A DNA stretch of 64,000 nucleotides from an uncultured Ruminococcus sp. GTDB lineage: Bacteria > Bacillota > Clostridia > Oscillospirales > Ruminococcaceae. This document shows, one piece after another, positions 49,171 through 57,596 of this stretch. The position numbers were made by a program, and so were the translations under genes. Position 1 is the first letter of the stretch, and each line of letters starts with the position of its first letter. The stretch is taken from positions 1 through 64,000 of the forward strand of contig NZ_CAKSNX010000009.1 in NCBI RefSeq assembly GCF_934476685.1, given 5' to 3'. The notes below the pieces were generated by a model that was given only the letters and a program-made list of their open reading frames with translations, did no database searches and had not been told where the DNA came from.

Positions 49171-50622
49171 ATGAGCGATTACAAGGCATATTCCGTACAT
49201 ATGGGAAAGGCAAAGTGCGCAGTTGATCTGGGCGACGGTTCTGAAAGAGGAGAGTATGTAAATCAGGATTATATTCTCAACAAGCTCGGCAGACCGCACA
49301 GAAGCATCAGCCTTATGTACTGCTACTATCCGCTGGACGAGCAGTTCCCGGGAAGAATTTCCGAGGTAATGAAGGACGCTGAGGTGTCTTTTCAGTGGGA
49401 TTATCCATATGACGATTATTTCACATACAAGGGCGGTCTTGAGGGAAATACTCTCGGCGAGCCATTCAATTATATGAGAGATGTAAGACGTCACGGACAG
49501 GACGTTACACTTACACTTACAGTTGATCCTAACGTTTCTGACGAGCAGCTTATCGCTATCGCAAAGGACCTCAGACCTTTCGGAAGAATGTTCCTAAGAA
49601 TAAATCACGAGGCAACAGGCGACTGGTTCTCATTCACAAAGAGAACAGGTGACGCAGGCTATCAGGGCGTTGCAGATTTCTATGTGCGTTTCCATAAGAT
49701 CATAAAGGAGTATGCTCCGAACGTTCAGACAGTTCTCTGTATCGGCGGTATCGAAGATCCTAACGCAACAGAGATCATTATGGAGAAGGAGTTCTCCGAG
49801 GCTGTAAAGGAAACTGATGTATGGAGCGTTGATAAGTATATGGCTCTTCACTGGGGCTGGCCTTATGACGTTGCACTTAAGGATTCTCCTAACAAGTCTT
49901 TCAAGAGAGATACTGTTGAAAACACATATAAGCTCACAAAGATGTCATATAACAGATTTAAGGAGATCAACGGCGGCGAGTCAAAGCCTATGGTAATGAG
50001 CGAATTCAATGCTGACGGCGACGTTACAGGTGCTTACGATCAGGCTGTAATGGTAAAGGAATTCTGCGATATGCTCAAAAACGATCCTGAAGAGTGGTTC
50101 TCAGGCTTTACTTTCTATCAGTTCAGGGACAGAGGACGTCTTGGACTGGAGATCGAAGATCCTAACTATGCTGACTGCGGTATCGAGCAGCCTGTTATGC
50201 AGACTTATAAGGAGATCATTCACGATGACTTCTTCAAGCCTTCAATGACAAAGGGCGAAGAGCTTTCATTCCCTGTAAAGCTCAGATGGGGCGGCGCAGA
50301 GGACGCAGAGGGTATAGAGATCCCTATCCACTTTGAGAAGAACCCGCACTTCTGCGAGGTAACTTTTGACGATGATTCAAATATCATGATGGAGATAAAC
50401 GGCAAGTGGTTCTATAAGTCACCTAAGGCAAGAACTATCGACCTTATGGCTGCTTTCTTTGAAAAGCCGCTGACAGGCGAGGCTGACCTTACACTCAGAC
50501 TTTTCGCACCTCCTGCAAGCGGTGAGAACGATCTTTCAGCTGAGGACGGTCTTATGAACAGCTATGCAACTATTGAAAAGCTCCCTGCTATCAGAGTTGA
50601 ATTTGAACCTGTTGAAAAGTAA
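49171..50622 (+). CDS. GH26-like cytoplasmic glycosidase-fold protein
   Basis: This 483-aa protein has no signal peptide. A TIM-barrel domain (about 35-350) shows RINHEATGDWFSF (about 142-154) and MVMSEFNADG (about 277-286). The two Glu lie where clan GH-A enzymes of family 26 place the acid/base and the nucleophile. VTLTLTVDP and WSVDKYMALHWGW supply further barrel strands. A C-terminal beta domain (about 365-480) follows. It may cut imported manno-oligosaccharides or a related substrate, but the family is not certain. Codon bias is strong, so it is probably well expressed. AGGAGG precedes ATG 49171. Confidence 0.65.
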   Translation: MSDYKAYSVHMGKAKCAVDLGDGSERGEYVNQDYILNKLGRPHRSISLMYCYYPLDEQFPGRISEVMKDAEVSFQWDYPYDDYFTYKGGLEGNTLGEPFNYMRDVRRHGQDVTLTLTVDPNVSDEQLIAIAKDLRPFGRMFLRINHEATGDWFSFTKRTGDAGYQGVADFYVRFHKIIKEYAPNVQTVLCIGGIEDPNATEIIMEKEFSEAVKETDVWSVDKYMALHWGWPYDVALKDSPNKSFKRDTVENTYKLTKMSYNRFKEINGGESKPMVMSEFNADGDVTGAYDQAVMVKEFCDMLKNDPEEWFSGFTFYQFRDRGRLGLEIEDPNYADCGIEQPVMQTYKEIIHDDFFKPSMTKGEELSFPVKLRWGGAEDAEGIEIPIHFEKNPHFCEVTFDDDSNIMMEINGKWFYKSPKARTIDLMAAFFEKPLTGEADLTLRLFAPPASGENDLSAEDGLMNSYATIEKLPAIRVEFEPVEK

Positions 50623-50681
50623 CGGCATATAATTATATCAGCGGGGAAAAATAATAAATAATAACAATTATGATTTGTATT

Positions 50682-50718
50682 TTTAAGAGGACAGCAGCTG
50701 TTGTCCTCTTAAACTGTT
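50682..50718 (+). terminator. terminator after the GH26-like gene
   Basis: TTTAAGAGGACA and TGTCCTCTTAAA form a 12-bp stem (50682-50713). A weak CTGTTT follows. Confidence 0.65.
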
Positions 50719-50733
50719 TATGGGGTGATAGTT

Positions 50734-51684
50734 TTGACTAACAAAAATCAAATGAATGCCGTGTCGGACGAAAAGCAGGAACTTGCCATAGCAATGCGTG
50801 TTTCGGTGGTCAGCATAATCGTGAATGTTGTGCTGTCGCTGTTCAAGCTTGTGGCAGGTATACTCGGTCGGTCTGCGGCAATGGTATCAGACGCAGTTCA
50901 TTCTGCGTCCGACGTATTTTCGACTATCGTTGTTATCATAGGGGTAAAAATATCAAAGAAAGCCTCCGATGAGGAGCATCCTTACGGTCATGACAGACTG
51001 GAAAGCGTGGCGGCGGTAATACTTGCGGCTGTGCTTGCAGCAACGGGTCTTGGCATTGGCTGGACAGGGGTAAAGAAGATAATCGCAGGGGATTTTGACA
51101 ATATAGCTGTTCCGACTATCCTGCCGCTTGCAGCCGCAGTTATATCCATTGTGGTCAAGGAGGCTATGTACTGGTACACAAGATCTGCCGCAAAGAAAAT
51201 AAAAAGCGACGCTCTTATGGCGGACGCATGGCATCACCGCTCAGACGGATTTTCCTCTGTGGGAAGTTTGATTGGCATCATAGGCGCAAGAATGGGATTC
51301 CCTGTGTTCGACCCTGTGGCAAGCGTTGTTATATGCCTGTTTATCCTTAAAGCCGCATTCGATATATTTATGAGTGCATTGGATAAAATGGTTGATAAAT
51401 CCTGTGACGCAAAAACTATCGAGAAGATGAAGGAAACTGTCCTTGAGGACGATGATATCATTGCGCTTGATGATATCAAAACAAGACTTTTCGGCTCAGG
51501 CTGTTACGTTGATATCGAGATAAGCGCAGACGGAAACATCACGCTTTTTGAGGCTCACGATATCGCAGAGAGAACTCACGACAGAATAGAGCAGACCTTT
51601 ACAGACGTTAAGCACTGCATGGTACACGTCAATCCTGTGGACGTTAAAGCCATTGAAAAGGATATGGATAATATGAACAAATGA
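50734..51684 (+). CDS. cation diffusion facilitator family exporter
   Basis: This 316-aa metal/proton antiporter of the CDF family exports Zn, Mn, Fe or similar ions. It has six spans in residues 15-200. The metal site is seen as SDAVHSASDVFST (about 51-63) and AWHHRSDGFSSVG (about 167-179), with HPYGHDRLES (about 80) between. The C-terminal cytoplasmic domain (about 215-305) shows HCMVHVNP. The first site is H-x3-D and the second H-x3-D, a combination often seen in Mn/Fe or Zn exporters. I use TTG 50734 because GGGGTG lies seven bases upstream; a GTG at 50725 overlaps that site. Confidence 0.9.
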   Translation: MTNKNQMNAVSDEKQELAIAMRVSVVSIIVNVVLSLFKLVAGILGRSAAMVSDAVHSASDVFSTIVVIIGVKISKKASDEEHPYGHDRLESVAAVILAAVLAATGLGIGWTGVKKIIAGDFDNIAVPTILPLAAAVISIVVKEAMYWYTRSAAKKIKSDALMADAWHHRSDGFSSVGSLIGIIGARMGFPVFDPVASVVICLFILKAAFDIFMSALDKMVDKSCDAKTIEKMKETVLEDDDIIALDDIKTRLFGSGCYVDIEISADGNITLFEAHDIAERTHDRIEQTFTDVKHCMVHVNPVDVKAIEKDMDNMNK

Positions 51685-51748
51685 TTTGGCATCGGCGGCA
51701 GGGTGTGATACAATACAGGTAACTCTTTTCAGAAACGGAGCATATTTT

Positions 51749-52531
51749 ATGGAGATAGTTTATGAACTTATCATACTCGCATTCCTGTTCAGCGCAGGCT
51801 GCGTTATCGGCTGGGGAATAGAGGTAATTTACCGCCGCTTTCAGCCGTCAAATAAGGAGCGTGTGTGGATAAACCCGGGTTTCCTTGTCGGACCTTATCT
51901 GCCGCTTTACGGATTCGGACTTGTGCTGCTGTATCTTTTGGCAGGACTGGAGCAGTATATCCATATTGATAATGTCGTGGTGCAAAAGCTTGTGCTGTTT
52001 GGCATAATGGCTGTGGCAATGACGCTTATAGAGCTTATCGCAGGCGAGATATTCATAATCCATATGCACATCAAACTGTGGGACTATACGGACAACAAAT
52101 GGAACTATAAAGGCATAATCTGCCCGAAGTTCTCCCTTTGCTGGGCGCTGTTGGGAGCGGTGTATTACTTCCTTATCCACCCGCATATATTGAATGGGCT
52201 GGAGTGGTTTTCAAGGAATCTGCTTTTCTCGTTCGTTATCGGATTTTTCTACGGCATATTTGTTCTCGACCTCTGCTACTCATTCAAGGCGGTCGAGAAG
52301 ATCAAAAAGTTCGCCGCTGAAAATGAAATGGTCATCAGATATGAGGAACTTAAAAAGCATATCAGACAGTCTGCCGAGCAGCGTAAGGAAAAATACCGCT
52401 TTATGCTTGCCCTCAGAACAGAAACCTCATTTTCTGAGTATCTGAAACTTTATCTCGAAAAACAGCGTGAGCAGCAGCGTATGCACAAGCTAAATGACTT
52501 TATCGTAAAGAAAATAAAGAACAAAGAATAA
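51749..52531 (+). CDS. putative ABC-type IV permease (CmpB family) membrane protein
   Basis: This 260-aa protein belongs to the PF06541 group (annotated putative ABC-transporter type IV). It has six spans in about 5-185, with GWGIEVIYRRF (about 21-31), PGFLVGPYLPLYGFG (about 43-57) and a W-x-Y-x-x-x-x-x-N-Y-K-G-x-I-C-P stretch (about 110-125). The C-terminal 75 residues are charged and helical. No ATPase is nearby and the role is unknown. ATG 51749 follows ACGGAG; the upstream frame has no ribosome site. Confidence 0.8.
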   Translation: MEIVYELIILAFLFSAGCVIGWGIEVIYRRFQPSNKERVWINPGFLVGPYLPLYGFGLVLLYLLAGLEQYIHIDNVVVQKLVLFGIMAVAMTLIELIAGEIFIIHMHIKLWDYTDNKWNYKGIICPKFSLCWALLGAVYYFLIHPHILNGLEWFSRNLLFSFVIGFFYGIFVLDLCYSFKAVEKIKKFAAENEMVIRYEELKKHIRQSAEQRKEKYRFMLALRTETSFSEYLKLYLEKQREQQRMHKLNDFIVKKIKNKE

Positions 52532-52551
52532 AGAATAATTAGTAAAACTAA

Positions 52552-52590
52552 ACCCGTGAAGAAGTGAGAAATTTCTTCACGGGTATTTTT
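52552..52590 (+). terminator. terminator after the CmpB-like gene
   Basis: ACCCGTGAAGAA pairs with TTCTTCACGGGT, followed by ATTTTTG. It also suits the convergent gene at 52608. Confidence 0.85.
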
Positions 52591-52607
52591 GTGGTGGGTC
52601 AAATTTG

Positions 52608-53453
52608 TCAAACTGCACTTTCTATGGCTTTTCTGTATAATTCAACAGTCGATCGGCAGCCTTCATTCCACCATTTTTCATATAGATCAATGTATTTCTG
52701 ACATTCACTCCACGGCAGTGTCTCACCTAACAGCTGTCTTAGGAAAAACTCTGCCAATCCCTCGGTTTGGTTCCATGTGCTTAGTGTTTTGAATGCTGGT
52801 TCATCTTTTAGAGCTTCAATAAGCAGGTATATAATAAATTCATGTCCAATAAAGCAGAATGTGTCTTTAGAAGCTCTGTCGATACCAAACACGTCCTGTT
52901 CGTTTGAAATATCTATCGCCTCAGCACCGCCTTTTACAGATGATACCATTGCAGCAGTAAAGCTTTCAGTAGGCAATATCGTACCAAGCAGGTCTTCTGC
53001 CTTCTGAGTAAAGTCTGACTTTTCAAACATTTCCAGAACTTCGGGGATATATGATGTTATCCTCTGCTCTTCGGTTTTCCATATCTCATCACAATAATGG
53101 TCATAATGTTTTATCATTATTTCAGATATGTCACGAACAGTATCAATATATTTTATACTTTCTTCGGGTACTTCATTATTGTCTATCATTTGGATAAGTC
53201 CTGCATAATATTCCTTTGCAGGCATATATGCGCAGGCGGGTTGTGCTGCTAATAAACCATAGAGTTCACCGCAATGCTCTCCGCCGCATACTGTTATCAT
53301 ACTTTCATAGCTTTTCAATACCTCAAGGTCTCCTTTTGGGTATAAATCACGATAACGTTCGCCGTATTCATTATTATAGCCGCATTTGGCAACTGAAAGC
53401 ATATGAAAAACATAATTAGTATCTTTGTTTGCTGTAAATTTGATCTTATTCAT
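52608..53453 (-). CDS. hypothetical protein with HE-type motif
   Basis: This 281-aa protein is soluble, with no signal peptide. I recognise no family with confidence. Residues about 203-230 read FIGHEFIIYLLIEALK, and TEGLAEFFLRQLLGE follows at about 240-254. A His-Glu pair followed downstream by a Glu-rich helix recalls zinc peptidases of the gluzincin sort, but the second His of HExxH is missing. GGGGAG lies before ATG 53453; the frame is open further up but without such a site. Confidence 0.6.
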   Translation of the reverse strand: MNKIKFTANKDTNYVFHMLSVAKCGYNNEYGERYRDLYPKGDLEVLKSYESMITVCGGEHCGELYGLLAAQPACAYMPAKEYYAGLIQMIDNNEVPEESIKYIDTVRDISEIMIKHYDHYCDEIWKTEEQRITSYIPEVLEMFEKSDFTQKAEDLLGTILPTESFTAAMVSSVKGGAEAIDISNEQDVFGIDRASKDTFCFIGHEFIIYLLIEALKDEPAFKTLSTWNQTEGLAEFFLRQLLGETLPWSECQKYIDLYEKWWNEGCRSTVELYRKAIESAV

Positions 53454-53525
53454 ATAATGTATCACTCCCCATAAAATCCCGATCAATTTTTTCTTCTTTT
53501 TCTGCACTATATCAAATACATCACA

Positions 53526-53954
53526 TTAAGCATTTCCCCAAGTCAATAGCTCCCATTCGCCGCCCTCAGAACGTGCAAGCCACCATTGCCATCCTGTGTA
53601 TTCCTCATCTTCGTTCCATGCTTCGCCGCCGTCCTTTGGAGAATGAAAACTGCTTTCAAACATAATGCACTGATCCATTTCAGCGTCCGGATCATCAGCC
53701 TTTGCCAGATCGTTCATCCACGCAAGATTTTTGGAATTGCAGGTGTCGTCCGATACATATGTTATACAGTGAAGTTCACAGCCTTCCCATGTGCTGAATT
53801 CGTCTTTTATCACTTCTATTGCCGAATCCATATCCTCCTTGGAATAAATATCAGAACTGCCATAATCAATTTTTACATCTGCCTCAGACGATTTTCCACA
53901 GCCCACAGTCCCGCAAACGCATACCGCCAGCAGGATAGATATTGTCTTTTTCAT
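53526..53954 (-). CDS. small secreted lipoprotein, unknown
   Basis: This 142-aa lipoprotein has a signal peptide with the lipobox VGCGKSS (Cys near 19). The mature part (25-142) is a compact alpha/beta domain with EDMDSAIEVIKDEFSTWEGC near 40-59 and a Trp-rich end (EEYTGWQWWLARS). Similar short lipoproteins occur in Ruminococcus genomes without known role. AGGAGC lies before ATG 53954. Confidence 0.7.
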   Translation of the reverse strand: MKKTISILLAVCVCGTVGCGKSSEADVKIDYGSSDIYSKEDMDSAIEVIKDEFSTWEGCELHCITYVSDDTCNSKNLAWMNDLAKADDPDAEMDQCIMFESSFHSPKDGGEAWNEDEEYTGWQWWLARSEGGEWELLTWGNA

Positions 53955-54108
53955 AGTTGTTTGCTCCTTTATTTTTATATTATTTTTAGCTAAGTCATAT
54001 TATTATTCCAATGTTACTTAATATTGATTTGAAGCAAGACCAATTTTCAGGAAAATTATCTTTGCCTTTACAATAAACATTAATATCATCAGAGCGAATT
54101 ATTAATGA

Positions 54109-54279
54109 CTAATAAAATTCTGGAAAATACTCCATAGGACCATCAAAGTTTTGACAGTTCCATTTGTTTATGTTCATATTAAGCATTTCTGCACATAGTG
54201 TGTCAACCTTGTTTTATATATCAACAGAAATTATAGCCCCATTATCATAAAACAGTAAATGCTGATCATTTCCGCAGGT
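54109..54279 (-). pseudogene. short decayed gene fragment
   Basis: One minus-strand frame reads protein-like sequence (TCGNDQHLLFYDNGAIISVD, then after a single in-frame TAA, NKVDTLCAEMLNMNINKWNC and QNFDGPMEYFPEFY) and ends in TAG. The composition is protein-like and the frame is kept on both sides of the stop. It has no start codon or ribosome site. The rest of 53955-54364 is AT-rich and holds nothing I can name. Confidence 0.4.
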
Positions 54280-54364
54280 TCAAGTATAATATACTTACTT
54301 ATCTAAAATGAATAATGGTCGTGATATTTGTACTCAAAACCGTGTAATTTTAAATTCGAGGTGT

Positions 54365-55003
54365 TTATATGTTGAAAACTTCTTTTAGATATGATAAAAA
54401 TCCCCCCATAATCATGATACATATCAAGGAAAGAGCTAAATATACAGCTATTATTAAGAATAAGTATCGAATTCCCTTTATTTTTGTTTTACGAAAAACA
54501 TAAAAAATAGAAGGCAAGGCTAATATCGACCATATTACTAATTCAATACACCCCAACAATATTGAAATATCTTTTTCTGAACCAAGATCATAGCTATATC
54601 CTTTGGAATGACCAGTTATATCAAGAAAAATCAATTCAAAGCATATTGGAAACGAGAATGCAATAATACTAGTCCAAATGAGATTGAGAAAATATATTAT
54701 TTTATCTTTCATTTTCACAAGCTTATCCCTCCGTGCATCGCCTCGTTTTTCATATTCCTGAAATTCCTCTTTTGACGCAATATTTTTTGAAATGTAAGTG
54801 CAATCACATACTTTTCCGCCCGTAGCAATATTTCCCTCACAAACCGACTTTATCCTATCAATATAATCCGCTGTATTCTTTATGGAATAAGTCAGATGTC
54901 CATAACCTGCCACTACTTTGTAATTTGCAGACGGATATGCTTTTTTCACACCGTTATAGCAGGACTTGTACGCTTTTTCATCTTCGCCGTAAAAGAAATA
55001 CAT
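54365..55003 (-). CDS. alpha/beta-hydrolase C-terminal remnant fused to membrane segments
   Basis: This is a 212-aa protein. Residues 1-62 look like the end of an alpha/beta hydrolase: a beta-strand MYFFYGEDEKAYKSC, then ANYKVVAGYGHLTYSI with the catalytic-type His, and a final helix. The nucleophile and acid regions are missing. Residues 95-212 carry three or four membrane spans (about 100-125, 145-165, 180-205). It begins behind AAGG and the promoter at 55045-55073, so it may be expressed, yet it appears to be a truncated or fused gene. The function is unknown. Confidence 0.55.
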   Translation of the reverse strand: MYFFYGEDEKAYKSCYNGVKKAYPSANYKVVAGYGHLTYSIKNTADYIDRIKSVCEGNIATGGKVCDCTYISKNIASKEEFQEYEKRGDARRDKLVKMKDKIIYFLNLIWTSIIAFSFPICFELIFLDITGHSKGYSYDLGSEKDISILLGCIELVIWSILALPSIFYVFRKTKIKGIRYLFLIIAVYLALSLICIMIMGGFLSYLKEVFNI

Positions 55004-55044
55004 CTTGCCTTTTTTATATTTTTTAGCTTTTTATCTTTGAGTAC

Positions 55045-55073
55045 ATTATAGCAAAACCTCCCACAAAAGTCAA
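55045..55073 (-). promoter_or_regulatory. promoter of the 54365 gene
   Basis: On the minus strand: TTGACT (55068-55073), 17 bases, TATAAT (55045-55050). Confidence 0.7.
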
Positions 55074-55094
55074 CGAAATTCCCCCCGTATCGGC

Positions 55095-55123
55095 TTGATT
55101 ATGGGCAAAAGATGTGATATAAT
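55095..55123 (+). promoter_or_regulatory. promoter of the nitroreductase gene
   Basis: TTGATT (55095-55100), 17 bases, TATAAT (55118-55123). Confidence 0.7.
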
Positions 55124-55162
55124 CATTACATAAAAGCATATACGAAAGGAAAATATTTTACT

Positions 55163-55702
55163 ATGGAATTCCAGAATTTGATCGAAACAAGAAGGACTGT
55201 CAGAAAATATGATACAAGCAAAAAGGTGCAGAAAGAGGATATCGAAAAGCTTATTGCAGCTGCCATAGAAACTCCGTCATGGAAAAATCAGCAGACCTCA
55301 CGCTATCATTGTATCCTTGATGAAGAACTTGCTGCTAAGTTCAGAAGCGAGTGCCTGCCGTCTTTTAACGCTCAGCGTTCAGAGGGTGCGGCTCTTATCG
55401 TATGCACATTCGTAAAGGACGTTGTGGGCTTTAATACTGTAAACGGCGCTCCGACCAATGAAGTTGCAAACGGCTGGGGCTGTTATGACCTCGGCATACA
55501 AACAGAAAATATTATCCTCAAGGCTAAGGAGCTTGGTCTTGACAGCCTTATTATGGGCATAAGAAATGCGGACAAGATAAAAACTCTTCTCGGTATTCCA
55601 AAGGAAGAAGTCGTTGTTTCCGTAATAGCAGTAGGCTATGGCGACCAGTCACCTGAAAAGCCGCACAAAAAGCCTGTTGAAGAGGTCGCAAAGTTTTATT
55701 GA
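55163..55702 (+). CDS. nitroreductase family protein
   Basis: This 179-aa FMN-dependent oxidoreductase has the family's opening LIETRRTVRKYDTSKKV (about 6-22), AAIETPSWKNQQTSRYHCIL (about 33-52), the dimer-core segment GCYDLGIQTENIILKAKELG (about 108-127) and GYGDQSPEKPHKKPVEE near the C-terminus. Such enzymes reduce nitro groups, quinones or flavins with NAD(P)H; the physiological substrate is not visible. AGGAAA precedes ATG 55163. The methyltransferase gene follows after 47 bases. Confidence 0.9.
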   Translation: MEFQNLIETRRTVRKYDTSKKVQKEDIEKLIAAAIETPSWKNQQTSRYHCILDEELAAKFRSECLPSFNAQRSEGAALIVCTFVKDVVGFNTVNGAPTNEVANGWGCYDLGIQTENIILKAKELGLDSLIMGIRNADKIKTLLGIPKEEVVVSVIAVGYGDQSPEKPHKKPVEEVAKFY

Positions 55703-55749
55703 TATATTGATTTAATTGATTTTATGTATTTATCTCAGGAGATGATCTT

Positions 55750-56517
55750 ATGCCAAAGTGGGATTCGGCACAGTATTTAAAGTTCAATAAGGAGAGGACT
55801 CAGCCGTCCATAGATCTTTGCTCCAGAATAGCGGGCATAAAAGCGGAAAGAATACTCGATCTCGGCTGCGGTCCCGGAAACAGCACCGATGTTCTGGGAA
55901 AAGCTTTCCCAGACAGCCGCATAGTCGGAGCGGACAGCTCCCCCGAAATGATAGCTTCTGCAAAAGAGAAGTACCCTCAGTATGATTTTGAGATATTTGA
56001 CGCAACAGGGGATTTTTCGCAGTTTGGCAAATTCGATATCATCTTTTCAAACGCCTGCCTGCAATGGGTGCCTGAGCATAAAAAGCTGCTGGGGAAGATG
56101 ATGTCTGCCCTCAATGACGGCGGAACTATGGCGGTGCAGATACCAATGAATTTCAATGAGCCTATACATAAGATAATAGGCGAACTGAGCAGCAGTGATG
56201 AATGGCGTGAAAGGCTGCATTTCAGCAGGATATTCTATACCCTCAGACCTGAGGAATATTACGATATACTGGCTGAGATATCTTCCGACTTTTCTATCTG
56301 GGAAACTGTCTACTGCCACAGAATGAGATCTCATCAGGATATAATCGAGTGGTATAGGGGAACAGGATTTCGCCCATACCTCCAGTCACTTGACGAGATA
56401 TCCGCAAAGGAATTTGAGTCGCAGGTCTACGAGCGTGTAAAACAGGAATATCCCATTCAGAAAAACGGCGAGATAATTTTCAGATTTCCGAGGTTTTTCT
56501 TTACCGCACAAAAATAA
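55750..56517 (+). CDS. SAM-dependent methyltransferase, trans-aconitate type
   Basis: This 255-aa class I methyltransferase has motif I ILDLGCGPGNSTDVLG (about 35-50), VGADSSPEMI (about 58) and FDIIFSNACLQWVPEH (about 93-108), and ends FRFPRFFFTAQK. The LQWVPEH block and the overall length match trans-aconitate 2-methyltransferase (Tam), which esterifies an inhibitory by-product of the citrate cycle. AGGAGA precedes ATG 55750. A terminator follows. Confidence 0.82.
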   Translation: MPKWDSAQYLKFNKERTQPSIDLCSRIAGIKAERILDLGCGPGNSTDVLGKAFPDSRIVGADSSPEMIASAKEKYPQYDFEIFDATGDFSQFGKFDIIFSNACLQWVPEHKKLLGKMMSALNDGGTMAVQIPMNFNEPIHKIIGELSSSDEWRERLHFSRIFYTLRPEEYYDILAEISSDFSIWETVYCHRMRSHQDIIEWYRGTGFRPYLQSLDEISAKEFESQVYERVKQEYPIQKNGEIIFRFPRFFFTAQK

Positions 56518-56522
56518 GCACC

Positions 56523-56570
56523 AAAAAGCCGTATCAGCAGATGAATTTCTGCGGATACGGCTGATTTTTT
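56523..56570 (+). terminator. terminator after the methyltransferase gene
   Basis: AGCCGTATC pairs with GATACGGCT, with an inner GCAGA/TCTGC stem, followed by GATTTTTT. Confidence 0.9.
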
Positions 56571-56576
56571 ATTTTG

Positions 56577-57122
56577 TTATTTCTGCTTGTAAACAAGCTT
56601 GTCTTTTATATCGACCTTGTTGTATGTTATTTTGAAACCTATCCATGTAGAGATAGGGTAGAGCAGTGGGAGTATGCCTGTCATAATAAATACGAGGGGC
56701 GACATATCCTTTATGTCTGCAGAATGAGCGGCAAGATCCATAAGCATGAACCAGCTTGCGTTCAGTATCTTGTAAGCAGGAAGAAAGTTTCCGATTATCT
56801 CAGCCTTTGAAAGCACCAGCAGGAGCATAGTCAGATAGCTTGGCAGGCAGGCGATTATCCCCATAGTGAGTCCGAAATTCTGTTTTACATCATCACCATG
56901 CAGTCTTGCACGTTCGCCGGCCTTTTCGCCCTGTTTCATTCCGTAGTCAGCCATTATGCAGACAACGCACATCAATCCCGTAAATCCGAAAAAGATATTA
57001 GAAAACACGCCCATAAAGTTTCTCACAGCCCAGAAGAAAAGCATTACGAAAAATCCGAAAAATTCCACCTGAAACGCTTTTACCAATGAGAAAAGGGCAG
57101 CATTTTTTTTGCTGTATTCCAT
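56577..57122 (-). CDS. multi-span membrane protein, unknown
   Basis: This 181-aa protein has four or five spans (about 12-30, 38-58, 80-102, 110-130, 140-165). Between spans 2 and 3 is a charged cytoplasmic loop, GMKQGEKAGERARLHGDD. No family is recognised. ATG 57122 (MEYSKK) follows AAAGGACGG; the longer frame starts in AT-rich DNA with no ribosome site. It stands alone and converges on the methyltransferase gene. Confidence 0.68.
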   Translation of the reverse strand: MEYSKKNAALFSLVKAFQVEFFGFFVMLFFWAVRNFMGVFSNIFFGFTGLMCVVCIMADYGMKQGEKAGERARLHGDDVKQNFGLTMGIIACLPSYLTMLLLVLSKAEIIGNFLPAYKILNASWFMLMDLAAHSADIKDMSPLVFIMTGILPLLYPISTWIGFKITYNKVDIKDKLVYKQK

Positions 57123-57295
57123 AGTTTTTATCCGTCCTTTTAAAGATAGTATTATAATTATAGCACATAAATTTTTTGTTTTCAATAAATACTATATAAT
57201 TTTCATCATAATTACACATAAAATCCGATTTGCTGCACATAATGTATCAGACAGGCAGAAAAGTCTGAACAAAATCCAATAGAGGAGCTGATGAA

Positions 57296-57469
57296 ATGAA
57301 AAACAAGCAGAACGGATATCCGACAGAGCCATTCATGGAGGACGATACAAAGATATATTTCCCGTCGGGGCAGTCATATACCCTCGGTCAGTTTCTTTCA
57401 CAGGTCAACCCAGAAACAAGGTTATCTGACGAATCCGAAGATAACGCAAATGACGGGTTCAGAGGATAA
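57296..57469 (+). CDS. 57-aa small protein
   Basis: GAGGAG lies seven bases before ATG 57296. The frame encodes a hydrophilic protein that begins MKNKQNGYPTEPFMEDDTKI, has a central PSGQSYTLGQFLSQVNPETR and ends in an acidic tail. There is no membrane span. It resembles other small, uncharacterised proteins of gut Clostridia but I cannot name a family. The next gene has its own promoter, so this is a separate unit. Confidence 0.6.
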   Translation: MKNKQNGYPTEPFMEDDTKIYFPSGQSYTLGQFLSQVNPETRLSDESEDNANDGFRG

Positions 57470-57492
57470 GCGGATAAGCAGATAAATACCTG

Positions 57493-57521
57493 TTGAAAAA
57501 ACTTACCGCCTGTGATATAAT
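57493..57521 (+). promoter_or_regulatory. promoter of the SDR-sfsA operon
   Basis: TTGAAA (57493-57498), 17 bases, TATAAT (57516-57521). Confidence 0.7.
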
Positions 57522-57526
57522 GTAAA

Positions 57527-57575
57527 GGCAGCACAAAGGGCACTGAGATAAGCGCCCTTATGCTGCCTGTATTTT
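57527..57575 (+). promoter_or_regulatory. leader hairpin, possible attenuator of SDR-sfsA
   Basis: GGCAGCA (57527-57533) pairs with TGCTGCC (57561-57567), with an inner AGGGC/GCCCT stem, followed by TGTATTTTA. It starts at the expected transcript 5' end, so nearly all transcripts carry it. It is either a partial terminator or a 5' stabiliser. Confidence 0.55.
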
Positions 57576-57596
57576 ATAGATCGAAAGGGCGGAAGA

